From positions 560,501 through 624,500 of the forward strand of contig OZ018411.1 of NCBI GenBank assembly GCA_963969595.1: 64,000 nt of DNA. The letters are read 5' to 3'. The notes under the pieces are model-generated. The model made no database searches. It was not told the DNA's origin and worked only from the letters and a program-made list of their open reading frames with translations. Origin of the DNA: Neckera pumila. Its lineage: Eukaryota; Streptophyta; Bryopsida; Hypnales; Neckeraceae. The stretch's first letter is position 1. Every line of letters begins with the position of its first letter. A program made the position numbers and the translations under genes. Of the stretch, positions 1-12,426 are shown in pieces.

Positions 1-1151
1 ACAGGCCTTTCGGGCGATTGGAGAAGCTGGCGTCGGTGGGCGACCGGGTCATTTCCTTGGCCGCTGCCGCGCTTGAAATCACCACGCAGGGACTGGATCC
101 TGGAACTCAGGCAGAAACACAAAATACACGACTCTTAGCTCCGCGGTATTGCAAATCCAATTGCTAATTTGCTAGACCCTGAACCGAAAGCTGCACTCTT
201 AGCAATTCCTATTATATTATACTTTAAGACGTGGAATCAATTCAAGACAAACTCTCAAATAGGTTCCCCTGTGTGGTTTCCCTGTGATTCGAGTCTCACA
301 ATTCCCTCAAAATTGAGCATACAACGAGACATTGACAAATGTTGCTTTTCTGTGAACACGCGTTGCCATTATACAACAAGCCGCGGCGACAATTCAAGAC
401 GATCTCTCATTTAGGTTTCCATGTGTGGTTCCCTATGATCGAGTCTCACAATTCCCTCCGTACCTCAAAATTGAACGCACAATGAGACAATTGACGATCT
501 TTCCTTTTCCAAAGAACGCGCTTTGCCATGACGTAAGTGATTTGAAGAGTATTGAGCTTAATTGTGAGACTCTCAGAAATTTGCGCATGTTTTCCCAAGT
601 ACAAAGAAAGTCCATACGAGACCCCGTGAATAATTTGCGCAAGGCGAGTTGGAAATTCTACGACAGTTCTCGAACCCAACACCGGCCAAGATCTAAGGGT
701 TCTGATCGCACAGGGTTGAAATTCAAAAGAAACATACAGAGTTCCTTGAATACATTTTAGATTACCTGTGAGTAGTCACACTCTTATACTTCAACAACAA
801 TGTCCATAAGGGCGCGCAGTTTAGCCACCAACACAGAGTAATCACGTCAGAAGGTTCACTGCACATACCAAGGCGAAGGTACATGACGTCTCCATACTGG
901 TTCGAAAGTTTCCTCAGAGCTCGATGAGGCAGTTGGGATGCCATCACGAGGAGGTTCCCCACGATCGGCCATGACCGAGGTCCCGGGGGAAGACGACGCC
1001 GTTTTCGCTCCTGCGCTTGCGCAACGACATACAGCAGCGCCGAGGACGCGAGGAGCACGAAGGCTAGTGTTGCAACCTCAAGACTTGTGAATTCCCGAGG
1101 CGGGAGAATGGTTTTCCATACAGTAGAAGCTTGGGAGGTGTTGGGTGCCAT
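1..1151 (-). CDS. Cytochrome P450 (CYP71 clan), 5' part of gene copy A, cut by window edge
   Basis: Partial gene of a microsomal haem monooxygenase. Exon 1 is 869-1151 (94 codons plus 1 nt) and starts MAPNTSQ; a hydrophobic membrane anchor (about residues 24-46) is followed by the proline-rich hinge LPPGPRSWPIVGN. Intron 1 is 100-868 with a GTATGT donor and TTCCAG acceptor. Exon 2 enters at 99 and runs off the window at base 1, reading GSSPCVVISS and then TRSPTDASFSNRPKGL, the usual N-terminal P450 block. No stop or frameshift is seen in the visible part. The stretch from 1 to about 1400 matches 23797-25200 of the complete paralogue in order and orientation, so the two are tandem copies about 23.8 kb apart. 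Exon 1 differs from the paralogue at 14 of 94 residues. Substrate cannot be told from sequence. Confidence 0.9.
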
Positions 1152-1184
1152 TTCGATCAGTACTGCTGCTCTGCAATTTGGGTA

Positions 1185-1400
1185 TTTTTGTTACCGAAAA
1201 TTGGGCAGAATACAATTCTTCTAGCTTTTCTCAAAGTACTAAATCGTACTAGACGATTTGCAAGTTTGTTACCAAATTGGGCACAACATGATTCTGACTT
1301 TCTACACAGTAGGATTCTTCTGGGTTTCCTTAGAGTACTAGCCCGTCTGCAATTTACAAGTTTGTGAAAAATTGGGCACAACACAACTCTATGTATCACC
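1185..1400. repeat. Degenerate ~70-bp tandem repeats upstream of P450 copy A
   Basis: Three units carry AAATTGGGCAGAATACAA or AAATTGGGCACAACATGA, then CTTCTAGCTTTTCTCAAAG-like sequence. They are homologous to the larger array upstream of copy B and end where the homology between the two gene copies is lost (about 1400). Confidence 0.65.
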
Positions 1401-1660
1401 AACCTCAAAATGAATTGTGTTGGTGATCTATATAATTGTGTTGACCTTACTTTATTGATGACCAGTGTATCCATCTGCTGTTGGCTTACATTTCGTCATG
1501 ATTTTGTCATGCTTTCGTTTTTTATTTTATTTTTGGAATATTTTGTTTATAATTTAATAAAAACTAGTATAGCCATGTGCTATATATTGGCCCAATTTTC
1601 GTGATGATTTCGTTATGCTTTTGTTTTTCATTTTCTTTTGTGGAATAATTAATCTATAGG

Positions 1661-3125
1661 TTAACCTCTAAAGTTCTCAACAATGTTTTCATTAAAAACG
1701 TCCCGTAATTGCCATTTCTAGTATAAGTACCAAATTTTAGAAAAAAAAATATTTTTGGACATATGTAAACGTAGGATCTTGTACTATACTGATTTGAGAA
1801 GACGTGGAAGAAATTTCATACATTTGCACCACGTGAATTGCAAGATATTAGCTTTTGAATTGACAAAAATCTTTTTTTGACCTTATAAAAAACAAGGCAG
1901 CTGCACTTCACAAGGTCACATTTGTATGGAAAAATGACCTAGTTGGTAGTGCTTCTTTGGATTTATTCATCAAGGCAAGTTGGCTACATGCTTGAAAACT
2001 TTCAGATCATTTGGAATTTTACAATATATAAGAAAAAATAGTAAGTAGAAAGAAACAGATAATTGATTCAAAAATACTGCTTAAATTATTAAGAATTTAG
2101 TTATGGAATCGAAAAATGCCAATTCCAATGGTTGTAGTGTTGTGTAATAAATAGTCTACATCTATGAATTTATTTTTTCCAAAAATATTGAAAATTGAGT
2201 TGAATGAAGGACTTCAAAGTATATTTTAGAGTTAAGAGTCCGTAACTTGCTCGCAAACTAAAACTCTTCATAACTTTCTTCTCATTGAATAAATGGAATG
2301 ATTCAAAGCTTTCTACGTCTATATAGTTCTAAAAAACCAATATCAAATTATTGTTTCTAAAAAATGTGGCTTTTTTTAATCTGCCTTGACTACTTCATTG
2401 AAGAAAAAAACTAAATACCATACAATAACTTTTTAACCATGTAATCAAAAGTTATAAAATTGTTAGGCCTTAACCCGTAAAAGCCCAAGGGATTCAAGAC
2501 AAAACACAAATGTGTGATAAAATGAGTGTTCTATAAAGTTTTTGAAGTTTGCATCAAAAAAGATAATGTGAAGCACAAAAAGTAGAAAATATGCATATGG
2601 TCAAAATTATGAAATTATTTTTAGATTCTCTTCAAATGAATTTTGAAGATATAACTTCAAAAATTCATTAAAATTACAATTTCTATTTTTAGCATTTGAA
2701 TTTTTTTGGATAAGTCAAAATTATGGATTCTATTGATTTGTGAAAAAATGCATGAGATGTAGTAATGTAAACACCAACACTTTTCCCAAATAGTAAGTTT
2801 TCTAGCACAGGCGAATTCTAAACACTTTGTGTTATTTCTCTTATAATTTTTGTTTGCCCGTAGTAATCTTAATTTTGAATATAGATATGGAGAAACAACC
2901 CGATCTTTTTAAAAATATTGAAAAAATTTGAATTTTATTTCTACCCAAAAAATCTATTCGAAGTTGGTCAACGACCAAAGAATGGTCGTTTGAATGCTTA
3001 AGGGTTAAAGAAAAACCTTGTCCCCATGTTGTGCAAAATTTTCAAAGAAAAAAATAAATAATAAAATTTGTAATGGACTGCCCAAAATCTCTATGTTGTC
3101 AAAAAATGCAGCTTGGCCCTTTCAA
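1661..3125 (-). mobile_element. TTAA-flanked miniature element, family C (copy C5), reversed and interrupted
   Basis: Begins TTAACCTCTAAAGTTC and follows the reverse complement of the family C copies at 3232, 44137 and 55010, including the segment with AAGAAATTTCATACATTTG and the AATTTAGTTATGGAATCG block. It is split at 2470 by a family B element. The far end (about 3075-3125, GACTGCCCAAAATCTC to CCTTTCAAGG) is eroded. It forms an inverted pair with C1 at 3232-4145. Confidence 0.75.
2470..3008 (+). mobile_element. TTAA-flanked miniature element, family B (copy B1), nested in C5
   Basis: 539 bp from TTAACCCGTAAAAGCCCAAG to CTTAAGGGTTAA. Homologous over its length to 8413-8956 and, reversed, to 6035-6571. 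It holds no open frame of note. Confidence 0.85.
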
Positions 3126-3231
3126 GGTTCATAAAAACATTAGAGAAAATTTGGACTCTCTAAAGGGCCATTTGACTGTCCAGCGATACAAATACAAGAG
3201 ACTTTTCAAAATAAATCCCAAAAAATAAAAA

Positions 3232-4145
3232 TTAATCCCTAAAGGACCAACATGCGGACCAACATGGGCTATACAGCAATTTCGGGCAAGTACGTGTAAT
3301 TGGAGATTTCTACATTTTTGTCCCAAATTTTAATAGAAGGAGGGGATGAGGGATATCTTTCATATGGACTGAATTTCATGACATTTGGAAATATGAATCA
3401 AAAGTTATGGCCTAATATGTTACTTTTTTTTAAATGGGCAGTCTGGGCAAATAAATAAAAACCACTTTTTTCAAAAACAAAAATTTGAAATTGGTTTTTT
3501 GGAGTTATATATACAAGGAAACCTTTGAATCATTCCATTTTGATCAATGAGTCAAATTATGAGAATTTTTTGTTTGTGGGCAATTATGGATTCTCTACTC
3601 TAAAATAAACTTTGAAGTCCTTTATCTTATTCAATTTTCAATTATAGGATGTAGATTGTTTATTACAACACCGCAACCATTGGAATTGACATTTTTCAAT
3701 TCCATAATTAAATTCTTAATAATTTAGTATTTTGAATCATTCTCTACTATTGTCTATTTACTATTTTTTTCCTATATGTTGTCAGTACAATTCCAAATGA
3801 TTTGAAATTTTTGAAGCATGTGGCTAATTTGTCTAGGAAAAAGAATCCAAAGAAGCACCACCATTTTGGACATTTTTGCATATAAAAGTGAACTTGTGAA
3901 GTGCAGCTGCCTTGTTTTTTGCAGGGCCAAAAAAATGATTTCAGTGAATCTAAATGCTTATGTCTTGCAATCCATGCAATGGAAATTTCTGAAATTTTTA
4001 ATTCATATTTTCAAGTCAGTATACTACAAGATTTTATGGTTACATTGTCAAAAAAAAAAAGAATTCAAAAATTTGGTACTTGTACTAAAATGGCAATTTT
4101 CAAGCATTTTTGGTGAAAACGTAGTCATGGAACTTTAGGGGTTAA
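3232..4145 (+). mobile_element. TTAA-flanked miniature element, family C (copy C1)
   Basis: 914 bp from TTAATCCCTAAAGGACCAAC to GGAACTTTAGGGGTTAA. Closely follows copies C3 (44137-45068) and C4 (55010-55941). The short frames inside are not conserved between copies, so it is treated as non-coding. Confidence 0.88.
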
Positions 4146-5620
4146 TAATCGCAATCTGATGTGGCACCTAAGGCAATTACAAGATTCATGTTTTTTAAAA
4201 GTTTAAAAGTTGTTTTTGAGATTTTTTTTAAAAACTATTGTATTTGTACTATTGGCTACAGTCAAACAGCCTCCCCTGAAGGATTCAATTTCTTCCTAAT
4301 GATTAGTGTAGCCCCATTACAGTAGAATAAAAATACAAAAAAATGTGCAAAAGAATATTTAAAAACTAATTTTAAAAATCCACACATTACCTTAAGTGAG
4401 GTTGTTTGTTTGTTTTGTTTGTTTTGTTTACTATGTTGAGATCTCCCGGACCGTGGATCCCCCGGTTGCATTCTTGGTACCGTCAAAAAGCCTTTGACGA
4501 GGATGGGTACACGGGTTTTCTTTCGTGATATTTCAATGTAAGTTTTTTGAGTTATTTTCAAATTAAAAAAACTAGAAAATTACATTTACTTTTAACGTAA
4601 TGTGTGCCCATGGCAAGGGCACAGGGCACACTAGTTGTAAATGAAGAAATGAAAAATATTCTCTGATCTTATTATCGATGGTGCCAATTCAGTGTTGAGC
4701 CCCCCTCAAAAGAGAGAATCTTTGTTTTCAAAACTTTTCGACAGGTACCAGTGTACTTTGAGTCATGCTGACGTTTGTCCAATTTGGTAGGAAACCGATG
4801 CAAATCACAGACGGGACAGTAAGCTTACTTTGAGAAGTCCAAAAGAATCGTGTAAGGTAACTGACCTTAAATCGCACAGTTAAGCAATTCAGCGTGATTC
4901 AGCATGGTTTTCAGTATTATATTGAAAAAGAATTTGTGTGGTCCCATTGGTAGTCAAAAGGGGATTCTAGATTCTTTTAGAATGCATTTTTTGGACACCA
5001 TGTGAATAAATTACAAATTTTTAAAGTGCTGAGAATAGGTGTACCAAAAAGCAATCATAGAGTCATATGTTTAGTGGAAGTACATTTTAGGCAAGAGTAT
5101 CCAGTGTGCAATTTTAGGAAGCGTGTGATTTTAGGTGTAGTTACCTTATTAGGGCCAGCTTATATGTATCGGTGCGTGGGTGCGGTCAACAATACTAAAA
5201 TAGAGAAGGCACTCTTATGTTCCTTCTACAGTGTGAGATACTCCTTCCAAGCTTACTGTTCATCAGTGGAACTGTTCTTGTCTTTTAGTTGCTTTTTCTG
5301 CCCACCGGACTCACATGTAAGTTGGCCCTTAATGGACGTAATCTTAAACTTATTGTTCCGGCCTAATTCCTGAGGAATTGAATACTTCGAGGAAGCCCAA
5401 TAGCCCATATGCCACAATTAGTAGCAGTCAGCTTGACTGCCTTTTCTTGAATGGAATGATTTGGAATATTTCACATTCATCAATAGCTATAAAGCACATG
5501 TGACATTTCATTAGAAACTGACCTCAGCACTTCGGTGGCAAACATTTAATTAAATTACAAAAACAAGCTTACCGCTTTCAAAGATAACTTTGAAATATTT
5601 GGCATTCAATCCATTGTGAT
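4146..5620. other. Intergenic, no gene recognised
   Basis: AT-rich. Contains a GTTTGTTTGTTTTGTTT microsatellite near 4401-4430 and a short GC-richer patch at 4440-4520 with no recognisable coding signal. A frame at 5002-5373 (plus) has no recognisable motif and no homologue in the window. Confidence 0.6.
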
Positions 5621-6034
5621 TTGCAAACACTGACGTTAGCTACTACTTCATGTTGCTTCACAATTCATTTATTGTTTGTGTTTAAAAATTAAGAAGAAAA
5701 GCTCTTTATATACATATGGGGTGATAGGAGGTTAAATAATCCACTTGGATATATAAATTAAATTGATAGGAGCTCAACCGCTCATAGTTGAGTCAAAAGC
5801 AGGAATTGGGTTTGAAGTTAAGTCTTAGACTTCATTTTGACATAGTAGAATAATTTTTTTCAAAAAACTTTGAACTAAAAAAAGTTGGTAAATCAAGTTA
5901 AATTTCACATCCAAATATCCATTTGAAATTTCAAGCCTTCAATCAAAAGTTATGGACAAATTTCAGAGAGGGGTTGAAAGAGACACTTTTTTTGACATTT
6001 CAAACATCCGCTCTATGAATTTTGTCCGTAATTT

Positions 6035-6571
6035 TTAACCCCTAAGCACCCAAGCAACCATTTTTTAGTCGCTGCCCGATTTCAGGCAGAATCCTTGGAC
6101 TAAAAAAAACATTTTTTTTTATTTTTTATTTTTAAAGATAGGGTTGTCTTTCAATATTTATAATCAAAACTCAAATCTCTACAGTCAAATAAAAATTATA
6201 AGAGAAATAGCACAAAGAATTTAGAATTGCCTAGTGTTGAAAAATTTACTATTTGGAAAAAGTTTTGGTGTTTAAATTACTAGAACTTATGCATTTTTTC
6301 ACAAATCAATAGAAACCACAATTTTGACCAATAAAAAAAAAACAAGTGCTAAAGATAGAAATTGTATTATTGATGAATTTTTGAAGTTATATCTTCAAAA
6401 TTCATTTGAAGATAATCTAAAAGTAATTTTATAATTTTAATTATAAATATATTTTCTACCTTTTATACTTCACATTTCATTTTTTTGATGCAAACTTCAA
6501 AAAAAATTTCGAATTTATTTTTCATAGTACATTTGTGTTTTATCCAAATGCTTTGGGCTTTTAGGGATTAA
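6035..6571 (-). mobile_element. TTAA-flanked miniature element, family B (copy B2), nested in the inverted repeat
   Basis: 537 bp, TTAACCCCTAAGCACC to CTTTTAGGGATTAA, reversed relative to B1 and B3. Its host arm continues on both sides, and the matching stretch of the other arm (near 7480-7502) is the uninterrupted equivalent, so the insertion and its duplicated TTAA can be read directly. Confidence 0.88.
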
Positions 6572-7189
6572 TTGGAAGTTCTACATCTCAAACAGATTTT
6601 TGGAGATGTAATTCATCTTGAACGGATTTGTCAATTTTTCTTAGTTCAAAGGTTTAAAAAAATTTATTCTACTATGCCAAATGAGGTTTAAAATTCTACT
6701 TTGAGTACAATTCCTACATTTTGACGATGAGCGGTCAAGCTCTCATCTTCAAATTATCCCATACCCTTTGAGGATTCATGATGAACAATGGATTTCTTTA
6801 TAGAAAAGACCCTTGCACCCTTCATTCTTGCCATTGTCAATGAAGCAATCTCTTCATTTTACCATCAAAAGTTTTCATGATTGTAAATGGTCAAATGACA
6901 TTAGTATTTGACTCAATGGATTCTTTGGATTTTTTGAAAACCATCATAACCTTCACTAGCCTTCAAATAGGTTGCCTTTTCTCCATGAAATTCATCTATA
7001 CATCATGGAAAATGAAAATAAGCTTAAGTAATGGGATTTACGATAGTAGGAAAACATTTATGATGTACTCCAATTACATTTTGCTAATTCAAGGACCAAA
7101 CAAACAAATCAACAAATAAATATAAAGATTGTTTGCCAAAAAACCAAAGAATCTATTGAGTCAAGTACTAAAAAAATATTAAAAAAAAT

Positions 7190-7345
7190 TCAATCTGACG
7201 TGGTGCTGACGTAGCACCAACAATGCTAACGTGGCAACAATGCAACCATGTCACATTTCAAATTTTCAATTTTCAATTTTTTTTTCCATAATTGCACCAC
7301 AAGGATGCAAGGCTAGACGGCTAGTAGCCTTGTTGAGGGTTGAAA
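7190..7345. repeat. Dispersed repeat with CTGACGTGG motifs, also split by the copia element
   Basis: Contains AATCTGACGTGGTGCTGACG, ATAATTGCAC and GGTTGAAATTTTTCCTAATG. The same order occurs at 45190-45333 and continues at 50717-50800, on the two sides of the copia element. Confidence 0.75.
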
Positions 7346-7831
7346 TTTTTCCTAATGATAAATTTCATTTCAATTTTTCTTTTTTAATTTTGAGCCTTCA
7401 GTCAAAAGTTATGGACAAAATTCAAAGAGGATGTTTGAAAATGTCAAATTAAATGTCCCTTCCGACCTTTCTCTAAAAATTGTCCATAACTTTTGATTTG
7501 AGGTTTAATATCTTAAACGGATTTTTAATCGCTAAATTTGATTCAATTTTCCAACTTTTTTTAGTTCAAAGTTGTAAAAAGAACACTATTCTACATTTCC
7601 TAATAAAGGCATGAATTTTTACTTGGAACACAATTCTTGTTTTTGACTTAACTATAAGCAATTGAGCTTCTACTCATTCTAATTTATCTATTCCACATGG
7701 GTTGTGTTACCTCCTACCACCCCATGTGTATATAAAGAGCTTGTCTTTACAATTCAAAATACAATTGAATGAATGGCCTTTGAAGCAGCGTGAGGTAGTT
7801 GTTGAATTATCGTTAATGAAATTGTTGTTGT

Positions 7832-8416
7832 TTAACCCCTAAAGTCCCATTGTCCCTACGGGGGACAAAATGGATTTTGGGCAGGTTCCTATGAGCTCAA
7901 TTTTTAATGAAACTTTCTGAAACTTTCCCATAAGATAGAAAAACTTAGTAGCTTTTGGGGAATGTAATTTTTATTTCAATCGGTGCCCGGGAGCAAAAGT
8001 TATGCCCAAATAAGCTCAAAACAGGGGAGAAGGGGCAGCAAAAAAATTTTGCAAAAAATTTAATTTAATTTTTTTAATTTTTTTCCTTATAGATTATATT
8101 TTTGCCTATTTGGGAAGCTTTGATTCATTTCATTTGGACTTTTTATGAGAAAGTTATGGACAATCTTGTTTTTCGGGCAATGAGAGCATCTTCTTGAAAA
8201 AAACTTTTTCTTTCACTTTGAATGCTGATATCTTTCAATCCGTACGGTCAAACATCACAAAATTTTTACTACATGATCTGTAAAAAGTGTAGTATAAGAT
8301 CCTACGGTTATTTTCTAAAAAAAAATATTTTTTCTCATCTTTTAGATGAACGCAACAAAAGTAGCAGTTTTGAGTGATTTTTGACTGAAAAATGGCCTTG
8401 GGACTTTAGGGGTTAA
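7832..8416 (-). mobile_element. TTAA-flanked miniature element, family D (copy D1), reversed
   Basis: 585 bp from TTAACCCCTAAAGTCCCATT to GGGACTTTAGGGGTTAA; matches the reverse complement of D3 (56394-57278) at both ends. It shares its right TTAA with B3. Confidence 0.88.
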
Positions 8417-8956
8417 CCCCTAAAAGCCCAAGGGATTTGGACAAAATACAAATGTGTTATAAAATATAAGTTCTAAAACTTTTTTGAAGTTTGCATCAAA
8501 GAAGATAGTGTGAAGCATGAAAAGTAGAAAGCATCCGTATGGTCAAAATTGTAAAATTATTCTTAGATTTTTTTAAATGAATTTTGAAGATATAACTTCA
8601 AAAATTCACCAAAAATACAATTTCTATTTTTAGCATTTGAATTTTTTTTTGATTGGTCAAAATTGTGGTTTCTATTGATTTGTGAAAAAAATGCATGAGA
8701 TCTAGTAATGAAAATACCAATACTTTCTCCAAATAGTAAGTTTTTCAACACTAGGCAAATCTAGACACTTTGTGCTATTTCTCTTATAGTTTTTGTTTGA
8801 CCGTAGAGATCTGAATTTTGAGTATAAATATTGATAGACAACCCAATCTTTTGCAAAAATAAAAATAAAAATAAAAAAGTATTTTTTATTTATTTTTTGC
8901 CCGAAAATTTTGCCCGAAGACGGGCAGCAACCATAAAATGGTCGCTTAGGGGTTAA
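8413..8956 (+). mobile_element. TTAA-flanked miniature element, family B (copy B3)
   Basis: 544 bp, TTAACCCCTAAAAGCCCAAG to TCGCTTAGGGGTTAA. It directly abuts D1, with the single TTAA at 8413-8416 serving both elements. Confidence 0.88.
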
Positions 8957-10249
8957 TTTCTTTAAAGTTTTCTTTAAAAGCATTGAAATCAATTTTACTA
9001 TTGATCCTAATTTTCAATTTTTGACACTTTGTGACACTTATCCTTTTAGTTATTGATGGATGTGAAATATTTACATCATATTATCTGAAAGATGAAAGGA
9101 AACTAGTATTGGTGATTGCTATTGAATTCTATTGAATGGAAGGCAATATTATTCCATTGAGAGGAAAGTAGTATTGGTGACTACTATTGAATGTTATAAC
9201 CTTTACATTTACTTGTAGAATTGTTTGTGTGGTCCTAGGATTAGCAAAAAAAATAGAGCATACCATAAATGTCTTGTCACTATTATAGTATTGATGCTTA
9301 TTACAATTCTCCATAATGGATGAATGAATTTTGTAGAAGAGGATCTAGGAAAAGAAAAAAATAGCCTCTCTTACTAAAGGCTACTGAATGTTCTAATACT
9401 TTGAATCAATATATTAGGGAATCCTTGACATGTGAAATAAATTTGCACATTAAATCTAAAATTTCAACAACTACACTTTTCAAATCATTAGTCATTGATT
9501 TCACCTAAGTATGGTAGAGCTTTAAATTAGAATGATCTGTTCCAATTTAGCACAAACTTTGCTAAATAAATACCTCTTAGAGGTTGTTGCAAAAAACACC
9601 TACTGATTTTGGCTCAAAAGGGCCTATTTTAGTGAATATTCTCACTCAATCAATATATAGATATATATGTATTTTTAAAATGAAACAAAATATTAATAAT
9701 TTATCAAGCATTGAATAATATGTCTTAAAAAATTTAGACCTAGAAAAATTTATCTCTAAAAGTTATGCACACAAAAAGTACAATGGAAATACTAATGTTT
9801 GATTATTAAAAAAATTTGAAAGAATTCAATAAAAAAAAATACTTTTTAAAAAAAATGAAAGGAGCTCCTTCTCAACCATTTTCATCTTAAAAAAAAACAT
9901 TTGTGTTCTTTGCACTTGTGCAAAAGTACTGCACTCAAAACACAAGTCATGTGAAGATGGTCAATTTATTATATTTAGAAAATCTCTTCATGGGTGTGTA
10001 AATTTAGTAGAAGTATTTGTATCCCAATTTTGAACTTCAAATTTGCATATTTTGGTGAAAAATGGTTCTAAAATCCCCCAATATGACCAAGGTAGAAATT
10101 GATTGAGGGCTATTTAAAAATCATAAAATGAATTGAAAAAAATTGAAAAAAATTATTCAAAATCTCAAACTACTACATGTTTGAGGCCAAGGGGACAAAA
10201 AATAGGACAAGTGTTTCTTGCAATTACCCAAAGACGGTATTATTCTCAA
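8957..10249. other. Intergenic, AT-rich, no gene recognised
   Basis: Only short frames. 9410-9530 resembles the start of the dispersed repeat seen at 19085 and 31440 (AATCCTTGACATGTGAAA, then TTCAACAACTACACTTTTC). Nothing else was recognised. Confidence 0.6.
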
Positions 10250-11196
10250 AACATGCTTTGCCTGTTCTTTAATTGGCCATTGTCTAGGATTGTGGTGTGC
10301 TTGTGATAATCTCATCTTCAATTATGTGAAAATCAAAACTATTTAGATAAGTCTCTTTTGTATGGAGGGACATCATTTTGGTAATATGGCCAAACTTCAT
10401 TTTTTTAATAACTATGATGGTGAATGCAAGGTTATTACCCAAAATTGATCATATCCTTGTACCTAGAGATTAATTGCATGTGGACTAAAAGAAAGGTGAC
10501 TTGCATTGGCGGAAGAAGTAACATGTGTGAGATTTCATAGACTCTGATTCAAAAATTGAACCTTAGCTTTAAAAAAAGAAGCATCATTGCTTATTTCCTA
10601 TGAAGTCCTTTAGCTACTTGTATGCTAAAAGATAAGCTCCTAGAATTCCCCATTTAGCTTTGTCCTTTGGACAACAACTATAGCATCAACTCTAGGACTT
10701 TTGAATCCTAGTTTTTAAATCCTAGTTGCAACCGCATTCACACTACATAACATGGTTAGGGTTTGGTTTTAGTGGAGATGGAGGGTACAACTAATCAATA
10801 AATTAATATTGTTCTTTACCAAGAATAGAGCCCCATGGTTACACCATTCTTGTTATTATATTTCCTTGTGATAATTAAAGTGTGGGAATTTAGCCAAAAC
10901 TTCACATAAAAAGGTTACTTGTCATAAAATTATAAAAAACCAAATGCAAAGAAACAAACTAAAGTGCATCTTCATTCATCCACTAAACTACAAAATTCAT
11001 TTAGAAATCTAGTTACAAACAATAAATTATATTAAGACATACACCGTGATTATACATGTACCATCAATTTAGCCCTTTGTTGGCTTTGGACCAGTAGAGA
11101 AGAAGCTTCGCATTGACAAAAATTTGCATGTGACAAAGTTTGAGTAGGATTTGTCTTGAAAAGTAATGCAAGCTCAAGGAGATCACTCCTTGTAAT
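10250..11196. repeat. Dispersed ~1-kb repeat, family G (copy 1)
   Basis: Shares an ordered series of blocks with 19085-19970 and 31440-32770, for example GATAATCTCATCTTCAA, ACCCAAAATTGATCATATCC and CTTGCATTGGCGGAAGAAG. It is cut at its right by element C2. No coding frame is conserved between the copies. Confidence 0.7.
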
Positions 11197-12110
11197 TTAA
11201 CCCCTAAAACACCAACATGCATCATTTGGCTATATAGAAATTTTGGGCAAGTACATGTGACTAGAGATTTTTATATTTTGGACCAAATTTTACTAGAAGG
11301 TGGGGACAAGGAATATCTTTCATATGCACCAAATTTCATGACATTTGAAAATACGAGTAAAAAGTTATGGCCTAATATGTTACCTTTTTTTTGTAACTGG
11401 GCTGGCAATCCAGGCACATAAAAAAAAATAACTTTTTCTTAAAACAAAATTTTGAAATTGGTTTTCTAGAATAATATATATGTAGAAAGCTTTGAATCAT
11501 TTCATTTTGATCATGAATAAAAAGTTATGAGGATTTTTTGTTTGCGGGCAGTTATGGATTCTCTACTCAAAATTAAACTTTGAAGTCCTTTGTCATACTC
11601 AGTTTCAATATTTTCTGAAAAAAATAAAATTATAGGATGAAGATTTTTTAATTTCAACATTGAGATTGGCATTTTTCAATTCCATAATTAATTTCTTAAC
11701 AATTTAGTATTTTGAATCATTCTCTACTACTATCTACTTACTATTTTTTCCTATATGTTGTACAATTCCAAATGATCTAAAATTTTTCAAGCATGTGGCC
11801 AACTTATATACAAAAAAGAATTCAAAGAAGAACCACCATTTTGGACATCTTTTCATAGAAAAGTGAGGTTGTGAAATGCAGCTGCCCTGTTTCTCGCAGG
11901 GCCAGAAAAATGATTTTAATGAATTTGAATGCTTATATCTTGCAATCCACGTGGTGGAAAGTTCTAAAATTTTTGCCACATGTTCTCAAGTCAGCATACT
12001 ACAAGATCCTATGGTTAAATGTGTCAAAAAAAAAAACTCAAAAATTTGGTACTTGTTCCAAAAATGGCAATTTTTGAGCATTTTCAGTGAAAACATAGTC
12101 ATAGAACTTA
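11197..12110 (+). mobile_element. TTAA-flanked miniature element, family C (copy C2), right end eroded
   Basis: Starts TTAACCCCTAAAACACCAAC and follows C1, C3 and C4 to CATAGTCATAGAACTTAG, where the terminal AGGGGTTAA is lost. Confidence 0.82.
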
Positions 12111-12426
12111 GATATACACCTAAGTTAGAGGGTATTTGACGTAGGGCTATTTACTGGCTTAACTATTGCATTTAAAATGACTGTATTTCTTACATAAAAA
12201 TCTACAAGCGGCATATTTTCAATATCCTATGGTTTTTGTAAATTCATTCATGCAGTTTTTAAAGTGGAACTTCCTTACATATAAAATTTAAGTGTCCAAT
12301 TTTTTCCACTTCCGCCTTTCTTCACAAATTTTTCCTTCCCTCTTTACATGTGCATATAGGGTATACACCATGAAACCAACAACAACAACCAATTGAATTC
12401 AAATGCCATTGACCAAGTAGATGTTT

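Larger units (their letters stand above)
5621..7825. mobile_element. Long inverted-repeat (foldback) element with ~400-bp arms
   Basis: The left arm (about 5621-6020) and right arm (about 7430-7825) are imperfect reverse complements. Both carry AAGCTCTTTATATACA next to a GGGGTGATAGGAGGT / ACCTCCTACCACCCC pair, and both carry a CAAAAGTTATGGACAA block. The core has a further right-arm-like stretch (6572-6770), a family B insertion (6035-6571) and a repeat with CTGACGTGGTGCTGACGTAG (7190-7345). The layout resembles long-TIR DNA transposons; no transposase is seen and no target duplication was identified. Confidence 0.7.

Noticed and set aside
3818..4138. 106-residue frame inside element C1
   Set aside because: Not conserved as a frame in C3 and C4, which have similar DNA; not a transposase.
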